Assembly: GCA_035582835.1 (NCBI GenBank)
Contig: JAYKAV010000012.1
Span: 592,818-656,817, forward strand
From: Phoebastria nigripes
Lineage: Eukaryota; Chordata; Aves; Procellariiformes; Diomedeidae
Direction of reading: 5' to 3'
DNA: 64,000 nt
Below the pieces are notes generated by a model. That model ran no database searches and was not told where the DNA came from. It saw only the letters and a program-made list of their open reading frames with translations. The position numbers were made by a program, and so were the translations under genes. The stretch's first letter is position 1. Every line of letters starts with the position of its first letter. Positions 48,305 through 60,500 of the stretch are shown in pieces.

Positions 48305-50910
48305 GCAGACAAATTAGGTTACCAGTCAAGTCATCAAATCAGCAGTGCTATATTCAGAGAACATAGCATTGTGCCTCACAAATTATCTCCCAATCCCACC
48401 TGCTCTCAGATCTTTATAGCCTGGCTATCTGCTCTACTATGATTGCTCGATAGAAAATAAACAGATGGGGCTGAGAAAAATCCAAACGAATAAATGGGGT
48501 AGAAACTGCCTCAAGCCTTTTGAACAGCATCAGGGCAGCTTTTCTCTTTTCAAGGATTTTTCTTCCCCCATTTGAAAAATAAACCTGCTGGAACACAAGA
48601 TGTGGTTTGGTTTAATTTTCAACTACATGAAAACACACACATGAACACAAATGTGGTTTAGATGCTTTTGGGCAGAAAGAAACTCTGCTTTCTTTCATGG
48701 GCTTTGCTGCTGTTTTTAATCTGGTAATTGCCTGATCGATATTGCTATTTGAAACTTATATGAAAATGTGTGAAATTTTCTAACGGCAGAGAATATATAG
48801 ATTCCTTCACTGTGCTGCAGGGCTTCAGCGGCAGTAATTTCAGTAATTAGGCTGCTTTTCAAATAAAGGCCAGTTCCATGGATACATGACTAAGATAAAC
48901 TATGCCCTGGATATATATTTTCCTGCATGTGCTTGCCCTTTCTGTGTTCACGTCCGCATAAGGAAAGCCTGCGTAAACATCTTTTCTTTTCCTCCTCACA
49001 CCCCATGACACATCTGCGTACTGTCTTAGGCAGGAGTGCTTTTCACCTGTCCTTAGCACTGGATATCCTACATCAGAGGTGACCTTACATTTGTCCTTTA
49101 GAAATCATTCTTTTCTTGTCAGTCTTTTTTCAATCATAGATTAGTTTACAGAATGAAATGAGGAAAAAACAGAGGAAAAATCATGATTTTCCAGTGAATG
49201 TAATCCAGATTTTAGACCAAAAAGCCGGCTGTAAAAAAAGCAAGCAAGATCAAGAAAAGAATGCTCTGGATTTTTTTTTTAGCCTTTTCAGTTATTTTGG
49301 ACCATCTCATTTAAAGCTTATTCTAATAATTTCTTGCCAATGTCAAGAAAAAGAATACAGAAAAATGAAGCAATTCTTTATGATGTCGTTATGTGGGTAT
49401 CTCAAAACAGCACCATCATTGCTAGAAATATGCAGCTCATCAGCAGGAATTTGAGCAGAGAAATGGAATATTTTTATTTTTGCGGGCTCAGGTGTCAGCA
49501 GAGCCCATGCTGTTGAATTTAGCCTTGTCAGTGCCATGCCTGATCTTGGGCAACCAGACATGGTTCCCATCGCACTAGGTGTGGAAGTTGCCCCAGCATC
49601 AGCTCTGCTCTCCATGAGGGCCACGAGGAGAGGCAGGCAGGCAGCTGGGCAATGAACTGAAGTTTTACCCACTGGAGTCTGACTTTAATCTGGCTGCTCA
49701 TGGGTCAACAGCCACAACATCAAGAAAACCACAGAGATCTTGACTGTTGTGGGGGATGAGTCAGAGTGAAATTCATTGTGCTGGTACCGGGGTAGTCACT
49801 CTGCTTGTCTTACGTACAAAGGGCATGTTCCATCCTACAGACATAAAACTCTGCTGAAATAGTTACTGAAAGGAGTTTTGCCAGTGGGGAAAAAATTGGT
49901 TTGTCTGAGACAGGTGTTTCCATGGAGGCCTGGTGCCATTGTAGCAATGGATGGAGAGAGTTGAAGATCAGACTGGAAATTCAGTGCCTCAGTCTTCCAT
50001 GTGGGAGGACATCTCTGGACTCAGGTGGATAAAAGTGAGGAGCGGTTGGTTTGCTAGCTAAAATGTGCCCAGAAGAAAATCCATTTTAATATTGAGTACC
50101 CTCCTCGAGGTTTGCCTGATAAGAAGAGTTAAAGAAAAGCAAGCAGGAAGACATCGGGAGAGAGGTTGAGCTTCAGTCAGCGACACTGGCATCTCAGGAG
50201 GCATAATGAAGATGTCTGCTGGCACCAGCTGGCCCCACATTTAGGAGTATGTTTTTGCATCATGAAGTCCTGATTTGACAAACTTCTGTATAGAGACACA
50301 CCAGGAACTAGCTCAGCTGCTGGGAAAGGCCTCGCTGGGGCCACGATGGAAGCTGAAACCAAACCTGGCACACACAAAGCGTGTGGTTTTCTCTATGTGA
50401 GACAGAAGAGGAGCTGTAATACAGTCCTGGGGCTGCGTGAGGTTGTGCTCATACAGAGACGTTTGGCTACATCTGCTCTGCGATGCTGCTCGCAAGCTAA
50501 GTCTAACGCAACTGAAATACTGGCATGCAAAAAAAACCCTCCAAAAGTCTAATGCTTGTCACCGAGGAGACAAATTGTCATCATAAACAGTCATCCTTCA
50601 CTGTGAAAGTTTAAGTCAAAAATCACAGGGACGCTCACCTGGAGATTTAGCTGAATATTCAGCAGCAATCAGAGCCGGTGACAAAATCCAGACCCAGATC
50701 TGCCTGGAGAGGTTTTTCCTGGGAATACAGCGAAGCCCAGACCCACCGGTGAGCTCACCTACGCTACAGCAGCACGCCCAGGCTCCTCTCTGTCCTTAGT
50801 GCTACTTTTCATTTAGTTTCACACATTTCTATCCCTTCTGCAGAACAAAATAATGGAGCGTAACATTGCATACAGCAAGACACTAACTACCCCTGTAAGA
50901 AAGGTCTTAC

Positions 50911-51055
50911 CTTTACATATTCTGTAACTAATTTGTGTCGACAGGACCAAGTCTAATGGCTCCCAGCGGCTCACCACGTTGGGAAATGGTCTCCCTCGCC
51001 CTTCCGCGCTCATGGTCAAAATCAAACTCTCTGCTCTCGGGATGCTTGTTTGCAT
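50911..51055 (-). other. Candidate first coding exon, minus strand
   Basis: The minus strand has ATG codons at 51055 and at 51013 (context GACCATGAG, purine at -3) with the frame open to a good donor, AAAG|GTAAGA, whose exon side ends at 50911. The stretch is locally rich in CpG (about six between 50965 and 51041), unlike its AT-rich surroundings, which would suit a 5' exon. From either ATG the exon leaves one base over, which matches the phase needed by the terminal-exon candidate at 13152-13007; that match has a one-in-three chance of being accidental. No TATA box or clear CpG island precedes it. The peptide (MSAEGRGRPFPNVV...) is not recognised. Confidence 0.18.
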
Positions 51056-51490
51056 CTGCTGAATTTAAACTTGATGGATGGACCTAGAGAGGGCAGAGCT
51101 GAGGGGCTGAAGGTGAGGAAGGTCACATCTCCCTGCTTTCCCACCAACAAATTACCAGCTCCTGGCTGGGGAGAGGGAAACACCGTTCCAGTGCTCTCAG
51201 AGAGTCCATGGTCCCTCCCGCCTGTCCCAAAGATTTCAGTAGCTAAGGCAGCTGAATTTTTAAGTTCAATTTGTTTCAATTTTCATGTGCATTTTATTTT
51301 TCCACAGTAAATATAATTTAGCACAAACCACAAAAAGCTTTGACATAATGACTCATGGACTTTGTTTTTCAAAATCTGTTTCCTGTATATGTTGGTGGTC
51401 CTTGTTGCTTTGTATTTTCCATAAAATATCAAATCTCAGTGAAAGAAAAGAGTGTTTCACGAGGGTGTCTGACCACTGTATATGACAAGA

Positions 51491-51527
51491 GGTACAGTAC
51501 AGGTGAATACAGCACCTGTACTGTGCT
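51491..51527. other. Strong stem-loop, 12 perfect pairs plus wobble extension
   Basis: ACAGTACAGGTG (51494-51505) is the exact reverse complement of CACCTGTACTGT (51513-51524), with a 7-base loop. The stem extends outward to about 15 pairs using two G-T pairs. It is shorter than a usual microRNA precursor, but TATG/CATA words further out could lengthen it past an asymmetric bulge. I do not recognise a known microRNA in it. Confidence 0.5.
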
Positions 51528-51616
51528 GCATAAGGGTCTCAATCCAATGAGCCAGAGTTCCCAAAGTCCCATTAATTTCAAAATATGCCAAATATTTACT
51601 GTTATTATCTGAAATG

Positions 51617-51635
51617 TTTTTTTTTTTTTTTTTTT
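51617..51635. repeat. Poly(T) tract, 19 bases
   Basis: Nineteen T followed by CTTTTTT. No element is recognised next to it. Confidence 0.9.
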
Positions 51636-51963
51636 CTTTTTTAACCTCATGACTTTATGGAATGAGTTCTTTCAAAATAGACCCCAAGAAAATGAGTAAA
51701 AGCTAAAAGTGACAAATGATGTTGATCCCTCTCAACTTTAAAGTGTTTGAATCAGAAGCTGCCACACAGCTCTGTTCAAGGTCCATATGTTTTTTTGATA
51801 GGAAACGTGTTTTGATTCAGGAATTATTTCTAGGGTTCATTAACATGTAAATTGCTCCATGAGAAAATCTAGAGGAGATTGAGTCCAAAGATATGTAAAT
51901 ATTCAAATGTAATTGGGGTTCAAGCCCTACATCTCTATTTCTGCCTGAACAGTTCAAACAGAC

Positions 51964-51997
51964 AGAGGGGAAGGGTTTTCAGAGGGGAAGGGTTTTC
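51964..51997. repeat. 17-base perfect tandem duplication
   Basis: AGAGGGGAAGGGTTTTC occurs twice head to tail (51964-51980, 51981-51997) with no mismatch, suggesting a recent duplication. Confidence 0.9.
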
Positions 51998-52116
51998 CAT
52001 CCTTCTCCCCGAAATCCAGCAAAATTTCTCGTCACGTGATTTGCCTCCAAAAGAAGTCCTGAAGCATGAAATTCAATAACTGATTATAAATTAGCAGAGT
52101 TAGAGGATTCAGAGAG

Positions 52117-52260
52117 CGGGGGAAGCGTGAGCACCTGGAGTCGGTGTGCACACTCGGGTGCAGAACCTTCCTCATCACCTGAGCAATTCTCTGTGCGCTG
52201 CTGAGTACAGCTGCGTGTACGGCAGCGCTTTGCGCTAACCTGTTAAAGATCCATTCGCCG
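52117..52260. promoter_or_regulatory. Small CpG-rich cluster
   Basis: Eleven CpGs in 144 bases. About 270 bases downstream is a CRE-like TGATGTCA (near 52511), and a second dense cluster lies at 53162-53288. The two bracket a GC-rich stretch (52690-52970). Together they are the best promoter-like neighbourhood in the window, though no exon with clear splice sites adjoins. Confidence 0.28.
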
Positions 52261-52989
52261 GTGCAAATAGAAAACGTTATCTTCTTAGAAAATATTATGT
52301 CTCCTATTACTTTTGATAGATCTCCCGTGGAATTCTTTTACAGCTAAATATAAATCACATGTGGAAGAATGAAATCTGTTCTTGTAAACACAGCATATGC
52401 ACGAGGAGTAAATCACGCAGATGCAATCGCTGCTATTGTCATAATGTCTCTCCTACGTGAAGCAGAGTGAAGAAGGGTAAATAATCCTCTGGCTACGACT
52501 GCACCTGCGTGATGTCATGCTGCATGTCACTGGCAACTGACAGCCTAGAGAAAAGCAGCTACTGGGGAATATTTAATGAAAAGTAAGGTAGTTGTCTGGG
52601 GAGCTCCTACTGCTCTGTGTTAACACACACAAACATGCCGGGCCAAGGCAGCTGTAGGAACATCCCTGAAGACCAGGCTCAACGTGCGAAAATCAAGATG
52701 TACTTTGGATGTACTGATCCCCAAGCGTCTACTGCGGTTGAGGGAACAGTTTATGACATGCATTCTCTTACTCTCTGCCCACCCCCATAGAGCAGGCCCG
52801 CCTGCCGCCCTGGNCTGGGCCCCCCGGCACTCCCCCCTCTCCATCGTTGCTCCTGGAGCCCCTTGCCCTGGAGCTGGGGTGCAGGGAGCCCTCGTGGGCC
52901 CCCTTACGTGGCAGCAGCAGCAGAGAGCGGAGGCTTTGGGAACCGGGGATCGGTCCTTGCCTCCCCCACCATCTGCCAGCCTAATCTTT

Positions 52990-53062
52990 GCAAATTATTT
53001 AAGCTACTTGTGTTCAATTCCCCATCTGTAAACCGGACACAATTAATCCTTGCCTGTATGCA
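52990..53062 (+). repeat. MIR/L3-type ancient repeat segment
   Basis: TTAAGCTACTTGTGTTCAAT, TCCCCATCTGTAAACCGGAC and ACAATTAATCCTTGCCTG follow the word order of the MIR-type segment with CCCCATCTGTAAAATGGGGA and ATACTTGCCT. It is diverged. It overlaps a chance open frame, which is one reason I do not call that frame a gene. Confidence 0.5.
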
Positions 53063-53161
53063 CAGGAAGAAAATAGTCTATTCATGATGGGGGTGTATTT
53101 GGACTTCCATTCCAGTGGAGATGACTAGGTGGAAAGTGTATCTCCTCCCAGATTGCTTAGC

Positions 53162-53288
53162 CGACTTCTGGATGTGCAAGCTGAGGCAGTGGTACCCGAG
53201 TGCTGACTCGCAGTAACTCGCCTGCAGCCTGTTCGCAGGGCCAGCGCCAGCACGGGCTGACGGCTGTACNCAGCACACGCCGTTCTCG
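53162..53288. promoter_or_regulatory. Small CpG-rich cluster
   Basis: Eleven CpGs in 127 bases, with an N at 53270. It follows the MIR-type relic at 52990 and may be part of the same GC-rich neighbourhood as 52117-52260. Confidence 0.28.
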
Positions 53289-54044
53289 CTTCATGGAAAT
53301 CTGCTCCAGATTGCTGTAACAAAGTGATACATCCTTTGTTTAGTAGTTTCCAAACTATTTTCAGCTATTTCCAGTCTTTGTGTTTCCATAATTTACGGTT
53401 ATTAACATATGATGAATGCAGTGTTGTGAGACTAAATCCATGCAAAACCAAATATTAGGTGCTTCATTCTGCACAGTGTTGGTTTTCAGCGCTGTCACTT
53501 TTATAATATGAAAAGTATTTGAGTAATTATAAAACATACATCAGTATAATGACAGGTCCTGCTTATAGCATGGATACTTTTGAGGAACAGACTTTCAATA
53601 ATCACTTCTCTTTTTATGCAGTGCTTTCCCCAGAAATATTTTATTAGTCTAATTAGGGCAGGCAGTGAAAAGATCACCTTCAATTCATTTTAGAAATATG
53701 AAAGATCAATAGAGGAGATTGTTGTTTGAACTCCCTCATCACCCGAGCTTTCCAAATGAGCACAACCTTCCCCCCCAAAAGCGCACGTATGGCCAAACCA
53801 ACACTTCAGTAGGAGGCTGGGAGAAAGCAGAGTTGGGCTGGGAGAACGGCCTGCCCTCTAAAAGCATGTATCTAGTGTTAAAATAAAAGACAGTATTGTC
53901 ACACTTCCTTTACCATCTCGAGGGTGGGGGAATACGTTGTACAGGTGAAATCGTGACAGGCTGCTGTCAGGCGCTGTAGCTGGTACTCTGGCAAAACTAT
54001 AGCAGAGCGTCTGTCCGGGTGATGTTACAAACCCTCCTGTTCAG

Positions 54045-54066
54045 CCAAGGTCACGCAGACCTTTGG
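54045..54066. promoter_or_regulatory. Nuclear-receptor-like inverted site
   Basis: CCAAGGTCA (54045-54053) is a perfect NR5A/ERR-type extended half-site. GACCTTTGG (54058-54066) is its near reverse complement with one extra base, giving an inverted pair. Motif evidence only. Confidence 0.2.
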
Positions 54067-54384
54067 TTATTTGCTGAGTAAGTGCTGGTCAAGCAAATTA
54101 AAGGACAAATAAATGCACCCCATTTATCTTGAAGTTCTGCACTTTCCCTACCTGAGTTTTGCAGTTCTGGTCACACCTTCAGGAAGGATGAATTCCCACC
54201 GACGCAGGGGCAGAGGAAGGCTGCTTGGGGGATGTGGGCACTGGGTGACAGACCCTGAAAGAGGAAACTAAGAGAGCAAAGTGTGGTTGGATAATGAAAC
54301 AAAGGTTGGCTACACACAGGTGGGAGGGGGTATGGCTGCTTTCTCTAAGCACCCCAGAGGGTAGATGTTGTTAAGCCAGAGCAT

Positions 54385-54590
54385 TATTTGGGTGCATAAA
54401 AACACGTGTCTGGACTTGTCAGCAATGAAATCAGGCTGGAAATTAGAAGGCATCTAAGCGGCGTAGGAATAAGGTTCTGGTACAATCTTTCAATCAGAAG
54501 AGGAGGCACAATGAGATCCAACCNGTTTCCAGATGGGGTTGGATGCATTGAGGAAAACCATGGCATGACGTGGTTGCTGCTGCAGTCGGA
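54385..54590 (+). mobile_element. Old CR1-like LINE 3'-region relic
   Basis: The plus strand around 54430-54580 (CAGGCTGGAAATTAGAAGGC, then AATAAGGTTCTGGTACAATC, then GTTTCCAGATGGGGTTGGAT and a GGCATGACG end) resembles the 3' end of old CR1-type elements abundant in turtles and crocodilians. One frame (54406-54684) stays open and reads with the flavour of an RT tail (RLEIRRHLSG, RFWYNLSIRR) but continues into unrelated sequence. It is strongly diverged, has no terminal octamer, and contains an N at 54524. Borders are approximate. Confidence 0.6.
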
Positions 54591-57500
54591 GCCAACCGAG
54601 CTGCAGGAGGTGCAGGTTCAAAGGCTTGGCCATGCACCTTTTGTCCCAAGAGCAAGCAAGGAAGGGAGAGCCGTGCGGGGATGAACTGGTCTTTCCATTT
54701 TCCAGAAAGTTCTCACTAATTTTGTTACTAGTGGTTCATAGGCACATTAAAAAATATATAACTTGATGGGAAGGATATTCTTAAAGCAAGGTCTCTCTCA
54801 AAAAAACAGCCTAAAGTGTCTGTCTTTATTGAACTACCTGTACTACGAAATAGCGTGCCTATGACAACACATGCAACATTTTAAGCCCTCAGGGCTACAT
54901 GAGGAGAACATCCAAATTAAAAAAGGATAATGAAGTCTGAAATAGTAAAAGTGCTAGCAGTTCCTTTTTAATGGCAGCTAATTTAGTGGCATTGTTTGGA
55001 CTATAGTCTCAGGCTGTAACTCAACTGACTTCAGCAGAACAATGCCAGTAGCTAACTGTTGTGTCAGCCCTCAAGAGCTACATACTGCCATTATTTTATT
55101 AATCACCACCAATAAACCATACTTATGTAGAATTTAATTACTGGAGCCATTTGTTTTCTTTACTTGTGTTTGGGGGGCAAGGCTTCTGAGGATGATGAGA
55201 ATTATTTGTTACTCATAGCATATGTTTTTCTGTTAAAATCTGAATTGGGCAAATTTCAATAGAGTATTGTTACGGTATTAATGTCAATCAAGTTTCTACT
55301 TAGACTGAATCAAATTGCTACTGTGTGCATCTCCTGGTTTTATAAAGAAACCAGGTAAAATTCACTAATTTGATGGAAATTCTTAAGGAGACCGTGAGGA
55401 CAGGAACAAAAAATTCAGCATAAAATATAAGGGAGAATCAAAACAAAAGCTTAGGTATATGTCTTTGATATGTTGACAGTTCCCATAGCTCAAGGTAACC
55501 TTTCTCTGTAACACTCCAGGGTTTCCCTTTATTACTGTCTTTTTTAATAGAAGACCAGTATCATGCTTCAAGTGCATTTTTCTGGTGGGCAAAAACGCAA
55601 AGAGCAGAAGAAACAAAGCCATATAATTAGCCGAGGAAAGACAAGCAGTAATAACCAGATTCCCCCCACCAAGATGAAGACCCAAGAAAGTGGTGACAGT
55701 GATGCTGATGTCCTCCCCGCGCGCTGGGGCTGGAAGTGGCGTAGCAGGGCCACGCTCTGCTGGGCGCAACACCCATGTCAGCTCAGGTTTTTCTGCAGTA
55801 TTTTTAAACAGAAAAGGAGAACACGCCAAGCTCTGATATAGCATCGGAAACAATTACACAGAACCCCTTATCATATACTTACGCCGCATGTTTAGTTCTG
55901 GAAGAAATGTGAGTGCTGCNTAAGCGTTTAGTATGAATGTAGTTATTCAGTTAGGGTTTCTGAGACAGGTGATGGATAGGAGGAGATCTGTTGACTGCTG
56001 TTTCCAAGTGGTTGTATTATCTGGTTGTGTAAACAATTACTATGGAGATACTTAGCCTGCCGCTTTGATATTTTAGTCTCTCTGTTTCCATCACTTGACC
56101 TTAAAACCAAATTAATATTTTATGCTCAAAAATGTACATGTTAATACATTCTTGATACACCAGACAAGTAAGTTGGGAACCCTAGAGGATTTAATTTTAT
56201 GGTTGTCCATGTCACAAACTAAATAACAAACAGTACCACCAAGAAAAGGTTCAAGGACTAGTACCTGACTTGGAACAATGCCATGTGTCCTCTGTTGACC
56301 AGGTGATTTATATACCAGCTTTCTAGACTCCTTGCACTCTACAGAGTGCGTATCATTGTTCTGATTTTCAGCAGTTTTATTTCTACAGCCAAAACTTTGC
56401 ACATATTTTTAGGAAACATTTTGAAGATAGATTGAGGAACTTGTAAATGCTACAAGTATAATAAACTGCTCTCAATCCAGACAGGTAGTCTCAACACATT
56501 TGACTTTTGACAAAGATATATTGGTTTCTTTGATTTTAGTAGGCAGGGGGATTTTTGTTCCAGTGCAGAGCAAAGCCAGATCTTAAAAGGTTTGCCAAAA
56601 CAGAAGCATTGCTAGCTGAACAGTAGAATAGGTCTCGTTTCACCTACTCTGACTTTGTAAGGCTTGGACGTACATACACAGCAACAGACTGATGGAGAGG
56701 TCAGCTTGGAAAGCTACGTTTACTTGATCTTTGAGTTTTGTTTTTGTGGTATCTATGGGTGGTTGTTTTTTAATACAGTCAAAAAGACCAATAGATGTCA
56801 ACAAGCAAAACAGCAGCCGCTGAAAAGAAAAATATCCTCTCCCAAGTTTTGAGCTATGACTTTTTTACAATAGGAATCCATATGCCAATGCCAATCCAGG
56901 TAAACTGCATTTTGGAAGTGTTGTTCCTAGAGCGTCTTAGTGTACTGGCACACTGCATCACAGATACAAATAGGCCCAAACTCAATAGTCTCACCAGCAG
57001 TAATGGGAAAATTTGCTGTGTTCACTGACCCTCAGAATTTCTCATTTCTTGCTGATGGTGTGACAGTGGAAAGAGGGTTCAATGAGCTGAAGTATAGAAG
57101 TTGGAAAGGTATTAGTTCAGGACCCTAAAAGGTGTCTTAGGAAACATAAAATAAACAGAAAATAATTCCCAAAGGAATACAGCCATCCTGTTTAGATTAC
57201 ATCTTTTTTCCTTACTCCTGTATGCTCTGCTGAAAACATAAAGCAGAGCTAACATATGTTGAGAGATGCTGCCTATTTATAAAGTAAACACTAACAACAA
57301 GCAGAAAACAAAAGATAAATGAAGAGCATGTTTTGCACACTAATCAAGTTGTCTTCACTCAGAAAGTAGTGAATATATGATGGCACTAGGTTTTTANAAG
57401 TACAACCAAGGCTTCAGTTCTCCCACATATTTAAAATATCTCTGCATGACCATTGTTCTGGACGTGTCTTGGAAGGAGACCTAGTCACAGCGTTTAATGT

Positions 57501-60500
57501 TGATATTTAAACTGGAAAACGAGACTCCCATCAACAGAGTTCCTCTATCAGAGAAGGCATTAGCATAGGTTTCCAGAAAATCTAGTTTAAACTTGAAATA
57601 AGTCTTTGATGATTAACAAAGTGAAAGATGTTCATGCATATTGTGGTTGATACTGTAAGCTAGTCTATAGATTCAGACAAGCTTGGGCAAAACACTCATT
57701 CGTGAAGGTCATCCAAGGCTCAGATGATGTGTCAGGAAGGTTAGAGATGAAAAGTTTTCTTCATTTACTTTCTTCACTCCAATTACAAATATCAGCAATG
57801 TTGGAATTCACCTTTGGCTGCATGGGACTTTGCTCGCTTTCCACTACCTAGCCAGTATGTCATGAAGGTTCACATACAGTGTGTGTCATCGAGAATGAAA
57901 ACTCCCGAAGTACAGAAATGCTAAGGTGCTTATTTCAGCAAGATATCCTTCTTCATATATGGTTTTCAGTAAAAATATTACAGATAGTAGTTTAAATTCC
58001 ACTGCTATTTAGAGTGTGTGCTGGGCAAAATGACAGAAAAGATCCAAGCTGATATAATCTGATTGTGAATATCAGACTGTAAAAGTTGGTAGATACAAGA
58101 GAGTGACATAGTTTTCTTATTTTATTTTGCTTTAGATGAGATGGCTTCACTTTCACTTGTGGGAGGTTATTGTTGAGGCACAACAGCAGAGATTCAAGAC
58201 TGGGTGAAATAAGACTTCTCACAGGATTACTATCCCCTACATACTCCTAGGGAATACACGGGGGAAGCATGAATGGAGATGACCCAGATCAGCCTTGCTG
58301 ACCTCCCCTCTATTAGCAGAGAGACAGCGAGCGGCGTTTGGCACACGAGCTACGCAGACACATAGATGCAAGGACTAAATCCCAGCCTTGCTGCCGCCAC
58401 CACTTTCCACTTTTCGTGGTCTTGGCAGGGAGCTGGAGGCAGCAGCAGCCGGCGGGGCACCCTCCTCTCTCACAGCCCCTGTCCTGCTTTGCTGGGAGAA
58501 GCTGATTCCTCCAGGGAGTGGGTTCTGTGATTGCCATCACGTGTGGGCTGCATCTCCCCCTCTGCGGATTTAATTTTGCAATGCAGTACTGTGCCAGCTG
58601 AGAAACGCTCCCTCTCTACCCGACTTGCCTGCAGTGCAATGGGTTGTAATCTGCTGTGGGAACCTGGAGGTGAAATCCCAGCACGGCTCACCAGTTAGCC
58701 TGGGACAGCCCTCCTAGCCCCACTTGAGCAGGAGTATCTCCCAGCAAGTACGAGCACGTAAAAGGATGCACTTCCAAGGCTGTAAAATCTCCACAGGCTC
58801 AAAACGTGGGGGTGGAAGTGAAAATGTACAATATGTTGTTAGCAAGCAGTGTAACTTTTTTCCCAGCCCCTCCTGCCCCGCTCTGTTTTATAAATCCATG
58901 GTGCTTAAAAAGACTAGGGTGAGTGCATGTATCTGCACATACGCACATAGCTGCCCTGTCTTAACCAGAGCATAGCCGATGGTTGACTGGGACTGCACTA
59001 ATTGATTTCTCTTCCAGAAAAGAAGTTGCTTCCATTTAAAAAAATCTGGTTTATTTTATTCCTTCTACTATTTACCACCCATAAGTGTTCAGCGGTGTAC
59101 ATAGTGTTTCATAAGCAAGTAGGAATAGAGCATTTCTTCTCTGAGGAGCTGGTACTGTTTAGTTGCTACNTAAAACACATTAGACAAGTAGTGCACAGCA
59201 TGCCTGTCAATGATGGGGTAAGGACCTAATGCTCAAACAAGGCATCTTTGTGTTTTAAAACAAAAAAAATTATTCTAATAAACTACCATTCTCAAGTACT
59301 GGGCCTAAGTATTGCTGTGTAACAATACATTGCTTTAAAACTTCTGCTGATGAGACAATGATGTGGTCTTGGGTGTTTAGGGATGTGAGATAGCTTTATA
59401 GGGGTCTTAGTGGATACTGTCCAAAGGGATACTATCCTCACGGCCCCTCCTTTCTGAGGGGAAATAGCAGTATTTATGATTCAACTAATTCTAAGGAAAA
59501 CAAAACCAAGAAAAATATGAAAAATTTCTCTGCCAAGAGTCAGCTTGGAGACATGTCACTGTATCAGCTTCACAGCCTAAAGCTCAAAGTAGGGCAAAAA
59601 TAGTACATGGTCCTTCATTGGCTTTTTGACTGGAAATAAATTATTTCCATAGAATGTAATACGTGTTTTTTATGCATTTGTGGTCTCTTGTCTCTCTCCG
59701 CATGAAACAGAGCCTCTGCAATGTGCTTACAGCAAAGGCGCATTATCAAAGTGCCCATGTAAGTGGTAGCTGGGAATGAGNGTAAACAGGTTTTGACACA
59801 GATTTCCAACAGATTAACATGCAGGAATAAAAAGGGAGGGGAGAAAGGGAGGAAGGAAAGTCAGGCTGATATGATAGCCTTAACTGAGCCATAATTGCCT
59901 GTAAAATCAAAAGGGACTTCACTTTAAATAAGAATGTCATGAATGTTGCCAAAGCATTAAACAATTATCCAGCTACTTGCCTTGTCGGCGACCTCTGTGA
60001 ATGTGCTTAGATGTACACGTGCTACATGTAACGCGCGTCAGATGAATGTCGCATGGGGTACATCTTCTGAGACTTATAGAAAGCTCAGGGGGATGGGATT
60101 GTGCAACAAAAGAAAAATTATCCCTGTGTCAAATAGCACTGAATTAACATTCATGTATAATTTTTACCTCTACTTGATTCTTTTACTTGATGGTAGAAAA
60201 TTCAATATTACCGAATTTATCCACACCAATACCACGGAGTAGCAAATGATAATTTTTAAAAAGAACCATTATTGCAGTTGTGAGCTACCTAGGCAGTACA
60301 GCGCCTGTGTGTAACACAAAATTAAGCGTGTTCAGATTACCCAAACATGTGCAGGAGGCTAGTGTTGGCAAATGGGTCAGTAATTGAATCCTTTAGCCTC
60401 GCACTGTTGACTGCATGGCACAAGGCAAGCCAAGCTGTTCTGCAGCTACAGTTACGCTTCCAATAAGAAAGGCAACTGCAAATGTCTGGTAGAGAACAAC

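Larger units (their letters stand above)
43917..50910. other. Non-coding, unique AT-rich DNA
   Basis: Besides the CpG cluster at 45860 and the candidate element at 46780 I see nothing. No N occurs between 43294 and 52814. Open frames here are all under about 110 codons and unrecognised. Confidence 0.6.

Noticed and set aside
55383..55853. Minus-strand 156-codon open frame with hydrophobic stretches
   Set aside because: Hydrophobic runs arise from T-rich codons; no family match, plus-strand frame open over the same DNA.
58866..58919. Exon-like segment (TTTTTTTCCCAG acceptor, GG|GTGAGT donor)
   Set aside because: Good acceptor but short, low-information peptide and weak exon side of the donor. 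Pseudo-exons of this quality are common.
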